Assembly (NCBI GenBank): GCA_947448675.1
Contig: CANFOR010000010.1
Location: 1-26,697 of the forward strand
Direction: 5' to 3'
From: Betaproteobacteria bacterium
Lineage (GTDB): Bacteria; Pseudomonadota; Gammaproteobacteria; Burkholderiales; Burkholderiaceae_C
Length of the DNA stretch: 26,697 nucleotides
The notes beneath the pieces are model-generated. The model saw only the letters and a program-made list of their open reading frames with translations. It did not search any database and was not told where the DNA came from. Below, piece by piece: positions 1 through 7,615 of the stretch; the first letter of the stretch is position 1, and the number at the start of each line of letters is the position of its first letter. The position numbers and the translations under genes are program-made.

Positions 1-153
1 CGCGTTCAAGGCCAAGGCGGCCAAGCGCACCATCATGCGCTCGTCGGTCTCGCTGGGGTGGCGCGCCAAGGTTAGGTTGTGGTCTGCGTAGTAGCCGTGG
101 TCGATGTCGGCAATTTGCAGGTTGGCTTTGAAGATGGTGGATTTAATGGCCAT
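1..153 (-). CDS. yaeQ: YaeQ family protein, N-terminal part (cut by window edge)
   Basis: Reading the reverse strand from the ATG at 153 gives 51 codons beginning MAIKSTIFKANLQIADIDHG and continuing into a segment with LARHPSETDERMMVRL. This matches the start of the YaeQ family, whose members share the LTLARHPSET.ERMM motif. YaeQ proteins have a restriction-endonuclease-like fold; their cellular role is poorly defined (E. coli yaeQ was first noted as a suppressor of an rfaH defect). The ATG lies 2 bp after the purB stop codon, so the gene is probably the second cistron of a purB-yaeQ transcript. The gene runs out of the window at its 3' end, so completeness cannot be judged. Confidence 0.85.
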   Translation of the reverse strand, partial: MAIKSTIFKANLQIADIDHGYYADHNLTLARHPSETDERMMVRLAALALNA

Positions 154-155
154 GT

Positions 156-1535
156 TTACACGCGGCGTGCCAGCGCGGCCGCCTGGCCAATGTAGCTGCC
201 CGGTGTCATGGCCAGCAGGCGCTGCTTTTCGGGTTCGGGAATCTCCAAAGATTGAACCAAGGCATGCAGGTCTTGCGCGCTGACGGTTTTGCCGCGTGTC
301 ACGTCTTTGAGCTTCTCGTAAGCGCCGCCCACGCCGTAGCGGCGCATCACGGTTTGAATCGGCTCGGCCAGCACTTCCCAGGCGGCATCGAGGTCAGCGG
401 CCAGGGCTTCGTGGTTGATCTCTAGCTTGTTCATGCCCACCAGCAAAGACTGCCAAGCCAACAGGCTGTAGCCCAGGGCCACACCGATATTGCGCAGCAC
501 GGTGCTGTCGGTTAGGTCGCGCTGCCAGCGGCTGACGGGCAGCTTCTCGCTCATATGGCGCAACAGGGCATTGGCCAGGCCCAGGTTGCCTTCGGCGTTT
601 TCAAAATCAATCGGGTTGACCTTGTGCGGCATGGTGGACGAGCCGATCTCGCCCGCCTTGAGCCGCTGCTTGAAGTAGCCCAGGCTCACATAGCCCCAGA
701 CGTCGCGCGCGAAGTCCAGCATGATGGTGTTGCTACGGGCCACCGCGTCAAACAGCTCGGCCATGTAGTCGTGCGGCTCGATCTGCGTGCTGTAGGGCTG
801 AAAGGCCAGGCCCAGGCCCAGGGGCTCGGGTGTCTCGACCACTTTGCGGGCAAAGGCTTCCCAGTCGAATGCGGGCCAAGCGGCCAAGTGGGCGTTGTAG
901 TTGCCCACCGCGCCGTTCATTTTGCCCAGCACCTGCACTTGGGCAATGCGCTGGCGCGCTTGCTGCAAGCGCACCAGCACATTGGCCATTTCTTTGCCCA
1001 GCGTGGTGGGGCTGGCGGTTTGGCCGTGGGTTCGGCTGAGCATGGGCAGGTCGGCGTAGGCGTGGGCCATCTCGCGCAGCTTGGCGCATACCGCGTCCAG
1101 CGCAGGCAGCATCACCTGCTCGCGCGCGGCCTTGAGCTGCAAGGCGTGGCTGGTGTTGTTGATGTCTTCGCTGGTGCAGGCAAAGTGCACAAATTCGGCG
1201 ACTTTTTCCAGCTCGGGCCGGGCCTCGAATTTGGACTTGATCCAGTACTCCACGGCTTTTACGTCGTGGTTGGTGGTTTTTTCAATCTCTTTTATGGCCT
1301 GTGCATCGGTTTCTGAAAAATTCTTCACCAAACCTAGCAAGTAAGTGCGGGCTCCGGGGCTGAGCGGCTTGTACTCAGCAAAGCCTGCATCGCTCAGCGC
1401 AATCATCCAAGCCACTTCGACCTGGACGCGGCGGTGCATATAGCCCTGTTCGCTGACCAGGGGGCGCAGGGTATTGAGCTTGGCGGCGTAGCGACCGTCA
1501 AGCGGAGAGAGTGCAGAAATCGTAGAAAAAGTCAT
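156..1535 (-). CDS. purB: Adenylosuccinate lyase PurB
   Basis: This 459-residue protein should catalyse two fumarate-releasing steps of purine synthesis: SAICAR to AICAR and adenylosuccinate to AMP. It shows the fumarase/aspartase superfamily signature GSSTMPHKVNP at residues 298-308, the SRTHGQTASPTT segment at 167-177 with the conserved histidine H170, and the TSEDINNTSHAL segment near 121-132. Length and the N-terminal FSTISALSPLDGRYA match the PurB subgroup found in E. coli. The reading frame stays open further upstream, but the ATG at 1535 is chosen because it starts exactly at this conserved N-terminus. No Shine-Dalgarno precedes it; instead a TACAAT box ends 6 bp before the ATG (see the promoter entry). 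yaeQ follows 2 bp downstream. Confidence 0.97.
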   Translation of the reverse strand: MTFSTISALSPLDGRYAAKLNTLRPLVSEQGYMHRRVQVEVAWMIALSDAGFAEYKPLSPGARTYLLGLVKNFSETDAQAIKEIEKTTNHDVKAVEYWIKSKFEARPELEKVAEFVHFACTSEDINNTSHALQLKAAREQVMLPALDAVCAKLREMAHAYADLPMLSRTHGQTASPTTLGKEMANVLVRLQQARQRIAQVQVLGKMNGAVGNYNAHLAAWPAFDWEAFARKVVETPEPLGLGLAFQPYSTQIEPHDYMAELFDAVARSNTIMLDFARDVWGYVSLGYFKQRLKAGEIGSSTMPHKVNPIDFENAEGNLGLANALLRHMSEKLPVSRWQRDLTDSTVLRNIGVALGYSLLAWQSLLVGMNKLEINHEALAADLDAAWEVLAEPIQTVMRRYGVGGAYEKLKDVTRGKTVSAQDLHALVQSLEIPEPEKQRLLAMTPGSYIGQAAALARRV

Positions 1536-1541
1536 GCTGCG

Positions 1542-1570
1542 ATTGTAGGCCTGCGCTTTGTAACTGTCGG
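1542..1570 (-). promoter_or_regulatory. Candidate purB promoter, possibly giving a leaderless mRNA
   Basis: On the reverse strand there is a -35-like CCGACA (1570-1565; four of six consensus bases), a 17-bp spacer and a -10-like TACAAT (1547-1542). Only six bases separate the -10 box from the purB ATG at 1535. A start at the usual distance from the -10 box would fall on or beside the ATG, and no Shine-Dalgarno is present. The call rests on pattern only; no transcription start is known. Confidence 0.45.
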
Positions 1571-1649
1571 GTATGCACCACGGATGGGTCGACGCATACA
1601 GGTAGCCGCCTGGCTTGTCGATAAAATGAAGCAAAGGGATACGCAACAC

Positions 1650-2264
1650 ATGAAACTTATTGGTGCAATTACCAGCCCCTACGTGCGCAAAGTGCGCATC
1701 GTCATGGCGGAGAAAAAACTCGACTTTCACTTCGAGCAAGAAAACGTTTGGGCACCCGGCACCACCATCGCTGACGCCAACCCCCTGGGCAAAGTGCCCT
1801 GCTTGGTAATGGAGGGTGGCGAGGCCTTGTTCGACTCGCGCGTGATCGTGGAATACGTCGACACCCTGTCACCCGTGGGCAAGCTCATCCCAGCCATGGG
1901 CCGCGAGCGCGCCGAAGTCAAAACCTGGGAAGCCTTGGCCGACGGCCTGCTCGACGCTTCCATCTTGGCGCGCCTAGAAGCCACCTGGGACGGCCGCAGC
2001 ACTGAGCAGCGTAGCCAAGCCTGGATCGACCGCCAAATGGACAAAGTGCAAGCCAGCCTCAAGGCCATGTCCAAAGGTTTGGCTGAGAAGCCCTTTTGCG
2101 CGGGCATCCACCTCAGCTTGGCCGACATCGCTGTGGGCTGCGCGCTGGGCTACTTAGACTTTCGCTTCCCACACATCAACTGGCGCGCCGACCACGCCAA
2201 CCTGGCCAAGCTGCAAGAGAAGTTGATGCTGCGCCAGAGTTTTATCGACACCCTGCCAGCTTAA
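1650..2264 (+). CDS. Glutathione S-transferase, YibF-like
   Basis: The 204-residue product begins MKLIGAITSPYVRKVRIVMA, closely resembling E. coli YibF (MKLVGSYTSPFVRK). It has the two-domain GST layout: a thioredoxin fold over residues 1-80 with candidate active-site Ser9 and NPLGKVPCLV carrying the cis-proline, then an all-helical domain with the LSLADIAVGCALGYLDFR motif. GSTs of this type conjugate or reduce electrophiles with glutathione, or bind it; the natural substrate of YibF-like proteins is not established. The ATG at 1650 is preceded by an AAGGGA-type ribosome site about 11 bp upstream and matches the family N-terminus; the longer open frame is ignored. The gene is divergent from purB and convergent with the lipid cluster. 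Confidence 0.92.
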   Translation: MKLIGAITSPYVRKVRIVMAEKKLDFHFEQENVWAPGTTIADANPLGKVPCLVMEGGEALFDSRVIVEYVDTLSPVGKLIPAMGRERAEVKTWEALADGLLDASILARLEATWDGRSTEQRSQAWIDRQMDKVQASLKAMSKGLAEKPFCAGIHLSLADIAVGCALGYLDFRFPHINWRADHANLAKLQEKLMLRQSFIDTLPA

Positions 2265-2300
2265 AAACTACGGCTTGGCGCAGCAGCAGGCGTGCTTCGC

Positions 2301-2804
2301 CTAACTGTTCGCCCTGCGTTTGAGCCAGCGCATCAGGCCGCCCACCAGCGGCAGCTTTTCATACAACTCTTCAGCGGCGTCCCAGTAGTCGCGGTGGCTG
2401 CTGATGCGGCCGTCGGGCGCTAGCACCAGGTGCGAGCAGCCTTTGACGGTTTGCAGGGTTTGCGTGTCAAAGCGCTGGAAGCGAAACACAAAGTCCCACA
2501 GCAAAAAGCATTGTTCGCCTTGCAGCACGCGACCCGTGACCACAAAGCGTGGTTCGTGCAAGCTCACATACATGTGGGCAAAAATGCCGTGCACGGCTTC
2601 AATGCCGTGCACGGCGTTGAAGGGGTCTTTGAAGCGGGCGTCTGGTGTGTAGTAGTCGCCCAATTGCGCCAAGCTGGCTGGGCTGAGCAGCTCAAAATAC
2701 TGCGCAATGCGGGCCACGGCGGCGCTGTGGTCGGCAGGTGCAGTGCCAGCTGCCGTAGCCAGTGCAGCGCTCGGCGGGGTAAGGGGCGCGCATGTCGGGT
2801 TCAT
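2301..2804 (-). CDS. NTF2-like (SnoaL-like) protein, last gene of lipid cluster
   Basis: This 167-residue protein has an NTF2-like cone fold pattern over about residues 30-150: a helix with YFELLSPASLAQLGDYYTPDARFKDPFN, then strands ending in the DGRISSHRDYWD motif. That pattern is typical of the nuclear transport factor 2 family proteins that accompany ChrR-type lipid clusters. Members are small ligand-binding or isomerase-like proteins; no specific reaction can be assigned. The ATG at 2804 overlaps the SDR stop codon by 4 bp (ATGA), indicating translational coupling. The 137-residue core is preceded by an Ala/Pro-rich lead of about 30 residues. The gene ends 36 bp from the convergent GST gene; an AGGCG/CGCCT hairpin (2288-2302) in that gap lacks a T-tract. 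Confidence 0.85.
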   Translation of the reverse strand: MNPTCAPLTPPSAALATAAGTAPADHSAAVARIAQYFELLSPASLAQLGDYYTPDARFKDPFNAVHGIEAVHGIFAHMYVSLHEPRFVVTGRVLQGEQCFLLWDFVFRFQRFDTQTLQTVKGCSHLVLAPDGRISSHRDYWDAAEELYEKLPLVGGLMRWLKRRANS

Positions 2805-3589
2805 AGGCCGGTGAACTTTCGGGTGGCTTTGAAATACAGGCCGTAGGGTAGCAAACGCAGCAGTTTCAGCCAACGGGTAAAGCCTTTGGGGAAGTGAATT
2901 TCAAACGCCCCATGTGCCCAACCCGCTATTATTTCGATAGCTGCTTGCGCAGGCTGTATAAGCCCTGGCATGGAAAAAGTGTTTTGTGCGGTGAGTGGCG
3001 TTTCAACAAAACCCGGGTTGACAATGCTCACGCCCAGGCCCTGCGCGTGCAAGTCTTGGTACAGGGTTTCGGCCAGGTTGATGAGTGCCGCCTTGGTTGG
3101 CCCATAGGCCAGCGACTGCGGCAGGCCACGGTAACCGGCCACGCTGGCCACCAAGCTAATGTGGCCCTTGCCGCGCCCGCCCGCAGCGCTTTGTGCCAGC
3201 ATGCGCGGCAGCGTGGCAGCCAGCGCATGCAGCGCGCCCACGTAGTTCACGGCCTGGTGCTGCAGCATGTCGGGCAGGTCAAAAGCCGTGGCGCGCTGGT
3301 CTTTGTAGTAGCCCGCGCAGTAGAGAAGCAGGTCCAGCCGACCGGCGGCAAACACGCTGTCAGCGGCGCTTTGCACCGCCTTGGCGTCGCGCACATCAAG
3401 CGGCACAGCCTGCATGCCGGGGTGCGCTGCAGCCAGCTCGGCCAGAGCCTGCGCATTGCGCGCCGACACCGTGACGACGGCACCGCGCGCATGCAGGGCC
3501 ATGGCCGTGGCCTGGCCAATGCCGCTGGACGCGCCGATGATCCAAACGCGCTGGCCTGGCCAGTCGCTGATGCAGGGGTTTAATGGCAT
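2801..3589 (-). CDS. Short-chain dehydrogenase/reductase
   Basis: This 262-residue SDR shows the Rossmann motif GASSGIG (residues 19-25), the NAG-equivalent CAG at 91-93, and the catalytic set Ser149, Tyr162 and Lys166 (YGPTK). It should be an NAD(P)-dependent oxidoreductase; the substrate cannot be read from sequence. Its position in the lipid cluster suggests a lipid-derived carbonyl or alcohol. The C-terminal EIHFPKGFTRWLKLLRLLPY is a hydrophobic, positively charged tail that may touch the membrane. The ATG at 3589 is the first good start; an 81-bp gap holding a repeat copy separates it from the DUF3833 gene. A second repeat copy lies antisense to codons around 204-222. Confidence 0.92.
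   Translation of the reverse strand: MPLNPCISDWPGQRVWIIGASSGIGQATAMALHARGAVVTVSARNAQALAELAAAHPGMQAVPLDVRDAKAVQSAADSVFAAGRLDLLLYCAGYYKDQRATAFDLPDMLQHQAVNYVGALHALAATLPRMLAQSAAGGRGKGHISLVASVAGYRGLPQSLAYGPTKAALINLAETLYQDLHAQGLGVSIVNPGFVETPLTAQNTFSMPGLIQPAQAAIEIIAGWAHGAFEIHFPKGFTRWLKLLRLLPYGLYFKATRKFTGL
2925..2980 (+). repeat. Dispersed element copy a (antisense within SDR gene)
   Basis: The first 26 bases (2925-2950) start GCTATT, have AGCT at element positions 15-18 and CGC at 24-26. They match 23 of 26 bases with copy e at 15806-15831. The following bases (AGGC, then AAGCCCTGGCATGGAAAAA) resemble the distal half of the family. This is the only copy lying antisense to a gene; there the SDR frame stays open. 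Confidence 0.7.
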
Positions 3590-3600
3590 GGGGCGTGATT

Positions 3601-3655
3601 GCTATAAAAAAAGTAGCTGTAAACGCATATTTGGCGGGCATTTGCGGGCATATGC
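3601..3655 (+). repeat. Dispersed element copy b (between DUF3833 and SDR genes)
   Basis: The copy begins GCTATAAAAAAAGTAGCT and reaches CGC at 3624-3626, followed by GGCGGGC and a GC-rich distal half. It lies mainly in the 81-bp gap between two genes of the lipid cluster, the only copy found between genes. It could form part of the leader of the SDR message. Confidence 0.65.
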
Positions 3656-3670
3656 AGACATTTTTTGGAT

Positions 3671-4240
3671 TCAAGAGCGCTTGTAGAAGGCCAGCGTGAC
3701 CTCGCCGAGCTGAAAGCCGAACTTGCGCATGCTGGCTTTATTGAGCATCACGCGCTCGCCCATCAGGTACATCCAGTCGTCGAATTGCACCTCGTAGACC
3801 TTGCCGTCTACCGGCAAACTCAAGGTGTAAGCCCAGCGCAGCGCATTTCCACGGGCTTGGCCCTGGGCGGTGCCGACCACGTCGTCAGCGCGGCCGGTGT
3901 AGGCGCCATTGGGCATCTTCTGAATGCGCCAGACCCGCTTTTGCGTGCTGCCGTCAGAGTAGGTGAAGGACTCGTCGAGCACGCCTTGTTCGCCCTGCCA
4001 GGTGCAGACCATGAGCACGCTGAAGCGTTTGACCACCTTGCCCGCGCGGTCGGTGAACACGCCATAGGCGTCGAGCGTGCCGTTGAAGTATTCGCGCAAA
4101 TCGAGCAGCGGTTTCTCGGCGGCGTAGTCTTCAATTTGCGGGGCACTGGCACAGCCGCCCAGGCTTGCGCCCAGCAGCGCGGCACCCGTGGCGCTGACCG
4201 CCAGGCCTGCGCTGCGAGACAATAAAAAACGGCGTTTCAT
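3671..4240 (-). CDS. DUF3833 lipoprotein
   Basis: The 189-residue product starts with a basic, hydrophobic leader ending in a lipobox (LGGC, Cys30), so it is probably an outer- or inner-membrane lipoprotein. The mature part carries the DUF3833 pattern: YFNGTLDAYGVFTDRAGKVV, then FTYSDGSTQKRVWRI, and near the end DDWMYLMGERVMLNKASMRKFG. DUF3833 proteins are recurrent partners of Cfa-like methyltransferase, DUF1365 and FAD amine oxidase genes in ChrR-type clusters; no biochemical role is known to me. The beta-rich composition suggests a lipid-binding barrel. The ATG at 4240 overlaps the MFS stop by 4 bp. Confidence 0.9.
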   Translation of the reverse strand: MKRRFLLSRSAGLAVSATGAALLGASLGGCASAPQIEDYAAEKPLLDLREYFNGTLDAYGVFTDRAGKVVKRFSVLMVCTWQGEQGVLDESFTYSDGSTQKRVWRIQKMPNGAYTGRADDVVGTAQGQARGNALRWAYTLSLPVDGKVYEVQFDDWMYLMGERVMLNKASMRKFGFQLGEVTLAFYKRS

Positions 4241-5625
4241 ACAAGGTTTCCTTCCACAGGGTGCGTAAAAAGTGCGTAGCTAGCTATCAATTTAAGAGTG
4301 CATGGCAGCGCGCAATAGGCCAGCATCAAGGCTTGCAAGGCCTCGGCGCTGCGCGCGCCGGGGCTGTAGCCAAAGGCTTGCAAGAGCGGTAGGGCCAGGC
4401 CCGCGGCCAGGGCCAAATTGAGCTTGGTGGCAAAGTTCCACCAACCCAGGTAGGCGCCCTCGGCATGGCCGGCGTCGCCCGCGCGTTGAATCACGCCAGT
4501 GAGCAGGGCACCGGGCACCAGCAGGTCGCCGCCAAGGGCCGCGCCCGAGAGCACACAGACCAGCGCAAAGGCCGTGCTGTCGCCAGCGCCCAACTGGGAG
4601 GCAAAGGCAAACACGCCCACCGCCAAGAGCATGCCCGCGAGCCAGACTCGCTCCAGCCCCAAACGTGCCACCGCGCGCAGCCACAGCGGCATCGACAGCG
4701 CCGCTGCCGCAAAGTAGAGCGCTAAAAAAATGCTTTCGCTGGTAGCGGGCGCTTGCAAGCGGTCTTGCACAAAAAACAGCACCAAGGTGGCGGGTATGGC
4801 GCTGGCAATGCCGTTCAACACAAACACCGCCAGCAGGCGGCGAAAGGCCGGGCGAGAGAAGGGCAGGGTGAGCGCGGCGCTGGGCCTGGCGCTGGGCGCT
4901 GCCAAGGCGCTGCTAGCGTGTGCCAGGGCTGCGGCCGTTTGCGCGCCAGGCTGCGTTGCTTGCGTCACCGCCTGCTGGTTTTGCTGCGCATACGCTAGCG
5001 CTTCGCTTGGCTGCTGCGCATACGCCCAGGCCCAGCAAGCCAGGGCCAGGCTCAAGCAAAACACGCTGGTGCTCAGTAGCAAGCCACCCAGCAGGGGTAG
5101 CACGGCGGCCAGCAGCACGCCGAGCAGGCCGAGGCCTTCGCGCCAGGCCACGATGCGGCTGCGCTGCACGGCGTCGCCACCCAGGCGTGCGCCCCAGCTT
5201 TGGTGGGCCACGCTCACCGCGCTGTAAGCGCTGTAGGTGAGCAGCAGGCACAGCGCCGCCCACACCAGCAAAGCATTGCCGCGCACCGGCGGAAAGAACA
5301 GCAAAATAAATCCCAGCGCCAGCAACGCGCAGGCCACAAAAGCAAAGCGCAGCACGCGCGGGGCACCCGTGCGCAGTGGCACCTGCGCGGCGTTGGCCAA
5401 GTCGCCTGCGCCAAACAAGCGGTCGACCCAGCGCCCGAGCAAAGGGTCGATCAAGGCGTCGAACAAGCGCGCGCCGAGCAGCAGCGCGCCCAGGCTGGCC
5501 AGGGGCACGCCAAAGCTGCGCGCGTAGTGGTTGGGCAGCAGCACGTACAGGGGCAGGGCGACAAAAGCCAAGGGCAGGCCTAGCAGGCCATAGCGCCACA
5601 TGGGGTGCCTGCCGCGGGCGTTCAT
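4237..5625 (-). CDS. GPH-type MFS transporter of the lipid cluster
   Basis: This 462-residue polytopic protein has about 12 hydrophobic segments and an N-terminus (residues 10-70, with DALIDPLLGRWVDR) typical of the glycoside-pentoside-hexuronide:cation symporter group related to MelB. Relatives occur in singlet-oxygen-responsive lipid clusters, where the cargo is unknown; sugar transport should not be assumed. A central loop rich in Gln, Ala and Ser (about residues 205-250) is low complexity. The last 20 codons (443-462) are made from repeat copy c, giving TLKLIASYALFTHP at the C-terminus. The ATG at 5625 overlaps the stop of the upstream gene by 4 bp. Confidence 0.88.
   Translation of the reverse strand: MNARGRHPMWRYGLLGLPLAFVALPLYVLLPNHYARSFGVPLASLGALLLGARLFDALIDPLLGRWVDRLFGAGDLANAAQVPLRTGAPRVLRFAFVACALLALGFILLFFPPVRGNALLVWAALCLLLTYSAYSAVSVAHQSWGARLGGDAVQRSRIVAWREGLGLLGVLLAAVLPLLGGLLLSTSVFCLSLALACWAWAYAQQPSEALAYAQQNQQAVTQATQPGAQTAAALAHASSALAAPSARPSAALTLPFSRPAFRRLLAVFVLNGIASAIPATLVLFFVQDRLQAPATSESIFLALYFAAAALSMPLWLRAVARLGLERVWLAGMLLAVGVFAFASQLGAGDSTAFALVCVLSGAALGGDLLVPGALLTGVIQRAGDAGHAEGAYLGWWNFATKLNLALAAGLALPLLQAFGYSPGARSAEALQALMLAYCALPCTLKLIASYALFTHPVEGNLV
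4245..4299 (-). repeat. Dispersed element copy c (C-terminal codons of MFS gene)
   Basis: The 26-base head occupies 4299-4274 on the reverse strand: it begins ACTCTTAAATTGATAGCT and ends CGC. It is read as A/T-x-K-L-I-A-x-x-A in the frame shared with the other in-gene copies and supplies the last residues of the MFS protein. The distal half is poorly conserved. Confidence 0.6.
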
Positions 5626-6248
5626 GGCTTAGCATCGCCTTTCGTGCTGCCTGTTGAGGGCTCTCGCGAGGGCTCTGGCAAGCCTTGCGGAGCCCGCGCG
5701 ATCAGCTCGCGGCGCATGCTGGGCTGCGAGGTGCGCGGCGAGAGCCAGATGCCGGTGAATACCTGGGCCAGCTCGGGGTCTTTGATTTCGCCCACGGCTT
5801 TGCTGTTGTGGAACAGGGTAATGCCGTGCTGCGGGTGGTACAGGCCCAAGACGCGGTCGCCCTTCTTCACGTCGGGCAAGACCGCCAAAAGTTGGGTGAA
5901 CCAGGCCTGGCTTTTTTCGTCGCTCACGCTGGCAACGCCGCGCATTTCTTTGACCGAGCGCTTGGCAATCGTGGCACCCGAAAAATCGCGCAGGTAGGTC
6001 AGTTCCAAGGCCAGTGGGTGTTGGGCATAGTGCTCGGACGGAAAGCCGGGTTCGGCCCAGAGTTTGGCATCGTAAATTTGAAAGCCAAACACCGTGAGCC
6101 GGGTGCTGCCCATGAGCTGGGCTTTGGGCAGCGCATGCAACACGCTGGCGGGTTGCGCAAAGCCTGTTTGCAGTCCAAAAATGAGGCATAAAACGGCCAA
6201 AAGGCGCATGGATTGTGCGTAGACAGCTATAAATTGCATAGCATTCAT
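5622..6248 (-). CDS. Chalcone isomerase-like secreted protein
   Basis: The 208-residue product matches the bacterial chalcone isomerase-like domain: RLTVFGFQIYDAKLWAEPGF, then LELTYLRDFSGATIAKRSVKEM, then KKGDRVLGLYHPQHGITLFHN. These proteins share the fold of plant chalcone isomerases and fatty-acid-binding proteins but generally lack flavonoid chemistry; a periplasmic lipid- or fatty-acid-binding role is plausible. A signal peptide is visible as MRLLAVLCLIFGLQTGFA at residues 14-31. The listed start is the ATG at 6248, but ATGs at 6239 and 6209 are also possible and none has a clear Shine-Dalgarno. The first codons come from repeat copy d. The stop overlaps the MFS start; 62 bp separate the start from the methyltransferase gene. 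Confidence 0.88.
   Translation of the reverse strand: MNAMQFIAVYAQSMRLLAVLCLIFGLQTGFAQPASVLHALPKAQLMGSTRLTVFGFQIYDAKLWAEPGFPSEHYAQHPLALELTYLRDFSGATIAKRSVKEMRGVASVSDEKSQAWFTQLLAVLPDVKKGDRVLGLYHPQHGITLFHNSKAVGEIKDPELAQVFTGIWLSPRTSQPSMRRELIARAPQGLPEPSREPSTGSTKGDAKP
6188..6242 (-). repeat. Dispersed element copy d (start region of chalcone isomerase-like gene)
   Basis: The head spans 6242-6217 on the reverse strand: GCTATGCAATTTATAGCT followed by GTCTACGC. The distal half has CGCC, then GGCCGTTTTA. It is read as A-M-Q-F-I-A-x-x-A and covers two candidate start codons (6239 and 6209), so the element forms the beginning and signal peptide of this gene. Confidence 0.7.
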
Positions 6249-6310
6249 GGGTTGTTTGTGGGGCAGTAAAGGGGGTTATTTGGAGCCAGTGGATGGGGGC
6301 AAGTAGGGTC

Positions 6311-7615
6311 TCATGCTTTGAGCAAGGTGTACTGCACCACGTCGATATTGGCCTTGGCAAAAGCCGCTTCGCAATAGGCCAGGTAGAACTCCCAAATACG
6401 CATAAAGCGTTGGTCAAAACCCAGCTGCAGCACGGCTTCGCGCTGGGCCAAAAACGTCTCGCGCCACTGGCGACAGGTTTCAGCGTAGTCGGCACCAAAA
6501 GCCAGCTCATCAACCACCTGCAGGCCTGCAGCCGCAGCGGCTTTGCGGAACTCGCGCGGGCAGGGCAGGCAGCCACCGGGGAAGATGTATTGCTGGATGA
6601 AGTCGGTCGAGCCCACGTAGCGCTCAAACAGCGCGTCGTCGATCACGATGCTTTGGATGCAGGCGCGGCCTCCGCTCTTCAAGGCCTTGGCGACGGCGGC
6701 AAAGTAGGTCGGCCAATACTCGCGGCCCACGGCCTCGACCATCTCGATAGAGCAGACCGCGTCGTAGGGGCCGTCGGCAATGTCACGGTAGTCTTGCAGT
6801 CGCAAGTCGCTGGCTATGCCAGTTTGCGCGCTGACGGCCTGCATGCGCTCTTGGGCATAGCGCAACTGCGCGTGGCTCAAGGTCACGCCGGTGACTTTGG
6901 CACCGAACTCCAACGCAGCTTTTTCGGCCAGCGCGCCCCAGCCGCAACCGATTTCTAAAATGCGCTCGCCCGGCTGGGCGTTCACCATGCGCAGGGCGCG
7001 GCGCACTTTGGCATGCTGGGCGCCCTGCAGGTCTTGCGCGTTCTGTCCGTTTTGGGAATCGGCCTTGCCTTCAAACCAGGCCGATGAATAGTTCATCGTG
7101 CCGTCGAGCCACAGCGCATAAAAGGCATTGCCCAGGTCGTAATGGGCGTGGATGTTTTTCTCGCTGTTGGCGCGGGTGTTACGGTTGCGCAGGTGTTGGA
7201 TGCGGTAGACCAAACGGCCCAGCCAGTTGCCGTAGATAACGCTTTCGATTTCGCGCCGGTTGCTGATGAACAGCTGCAGCAACTCGGTCAGGTTGGGGCT
7301 GCTCCAGTCGCCCGCAATAAAGCCTTCAGCAAAACCAATGTCGCCCGATTTCAGGGCGGCACTGCAGACCTTCCAGTTGGCCAAGCGGATGCTGGCGTGC
7401 GGCGCTTGGCCATTGCCAAATTGGCGCACGAAGCTGTCGGGGCCGTGCAGTGTTAGGCTGCCCTGGGCCAGCTTTTCCATCAGTTGGAGGGCGGTGCGTG
7501 CGGCGGCGGGTAGGCGTGCCGTGGCTTGCGTTTGGGCGCTGGCTGCACTGGGGGTTGGCGCGCTCGCAGTGGCGTGCGCAGCCGCACGTGGGTTGGGGTT
7601 AAGGCTTGGGTTCAT
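6311..7615 (-). CDS. Cfa-like SAM-dependent acyl methyltransferase
   Basis: This 434-residue protein is a clear relative of cyclopropane-fatty-acid synthase. It has HYDLGN (158-163), the SAM-binding motif ILEIGCGWG (209-217), QDYRD near 284 and the C-terminal FYLAYCEAAF (410-419). Such enzymes transfer a methyl group from SAM to the double bond of phospholipid acyl chains at the membrane. Aligned by eye with E. coli Cfa, the bicarbonate ligands Cys139 and His266 are Ser178 and Gln321 here, while Glu239 and Tyr317 are kept (Glu294, Tyr377). Ring closure may therefore not be its reaction. There is a 40-residue Ala/Pro-rich lead and a Gln/Asn-rich insert at about 185-199. The ATG at 7615 overlaps the DUF1365 stop by 4 bp. 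Confidence 0.92.
   Translation of the reverse strand: MNPSLNPNPRAAAHATASAPTPSAASAQTQATARLPAAARTALQLMEKLAQGSLTLHGPDSFVRQFGNGQAPHASIRLANWKVCSAALKSGDIGFAEGFIAGDWSSPNLTELLQLFISNRREIESVIYGNWLGRLVYRIQHLRNRNTRANSEKNIHAHYDLGNAFYALWLDGTMNYSSAWFEGKADSQNGQNAQDLQGAQHAKVRRALRMVNAQPGERILEIGCGWGALAEKAALEFGAKVTGVTLSHAQLRYAQERMQAVSAQTGIASDLRLQDYRDIADGPYDAVCSIEMVEAVGREYWPTYFAAVAKALKSGGRACIQSIVIDDALFERYVGSTDFIQQYIFPGGCLPCPREFRKAAAAAGLQVVDELAFGADYAETCRQWRETFLAQREAVLQLGFDQRFMRIWEFYLAYCEAAFAKANIDVVQYTLLKA

Noticed and set aside
555..1316. 253-codon plus-strand open frame opposite purB
   Set aside because: It is the antisense shadow of a conserved gene in high-GC DNA; the His/Gln/Gly-rich translation is typical of such shadows.
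4237..5625. Annotation of the cluster MFS protein as a melibiose or other sugar symporter
   Set aside because: Family resemblance is to the GPH fold only; the lipid-cluster context gives no support for a sugar substrate.
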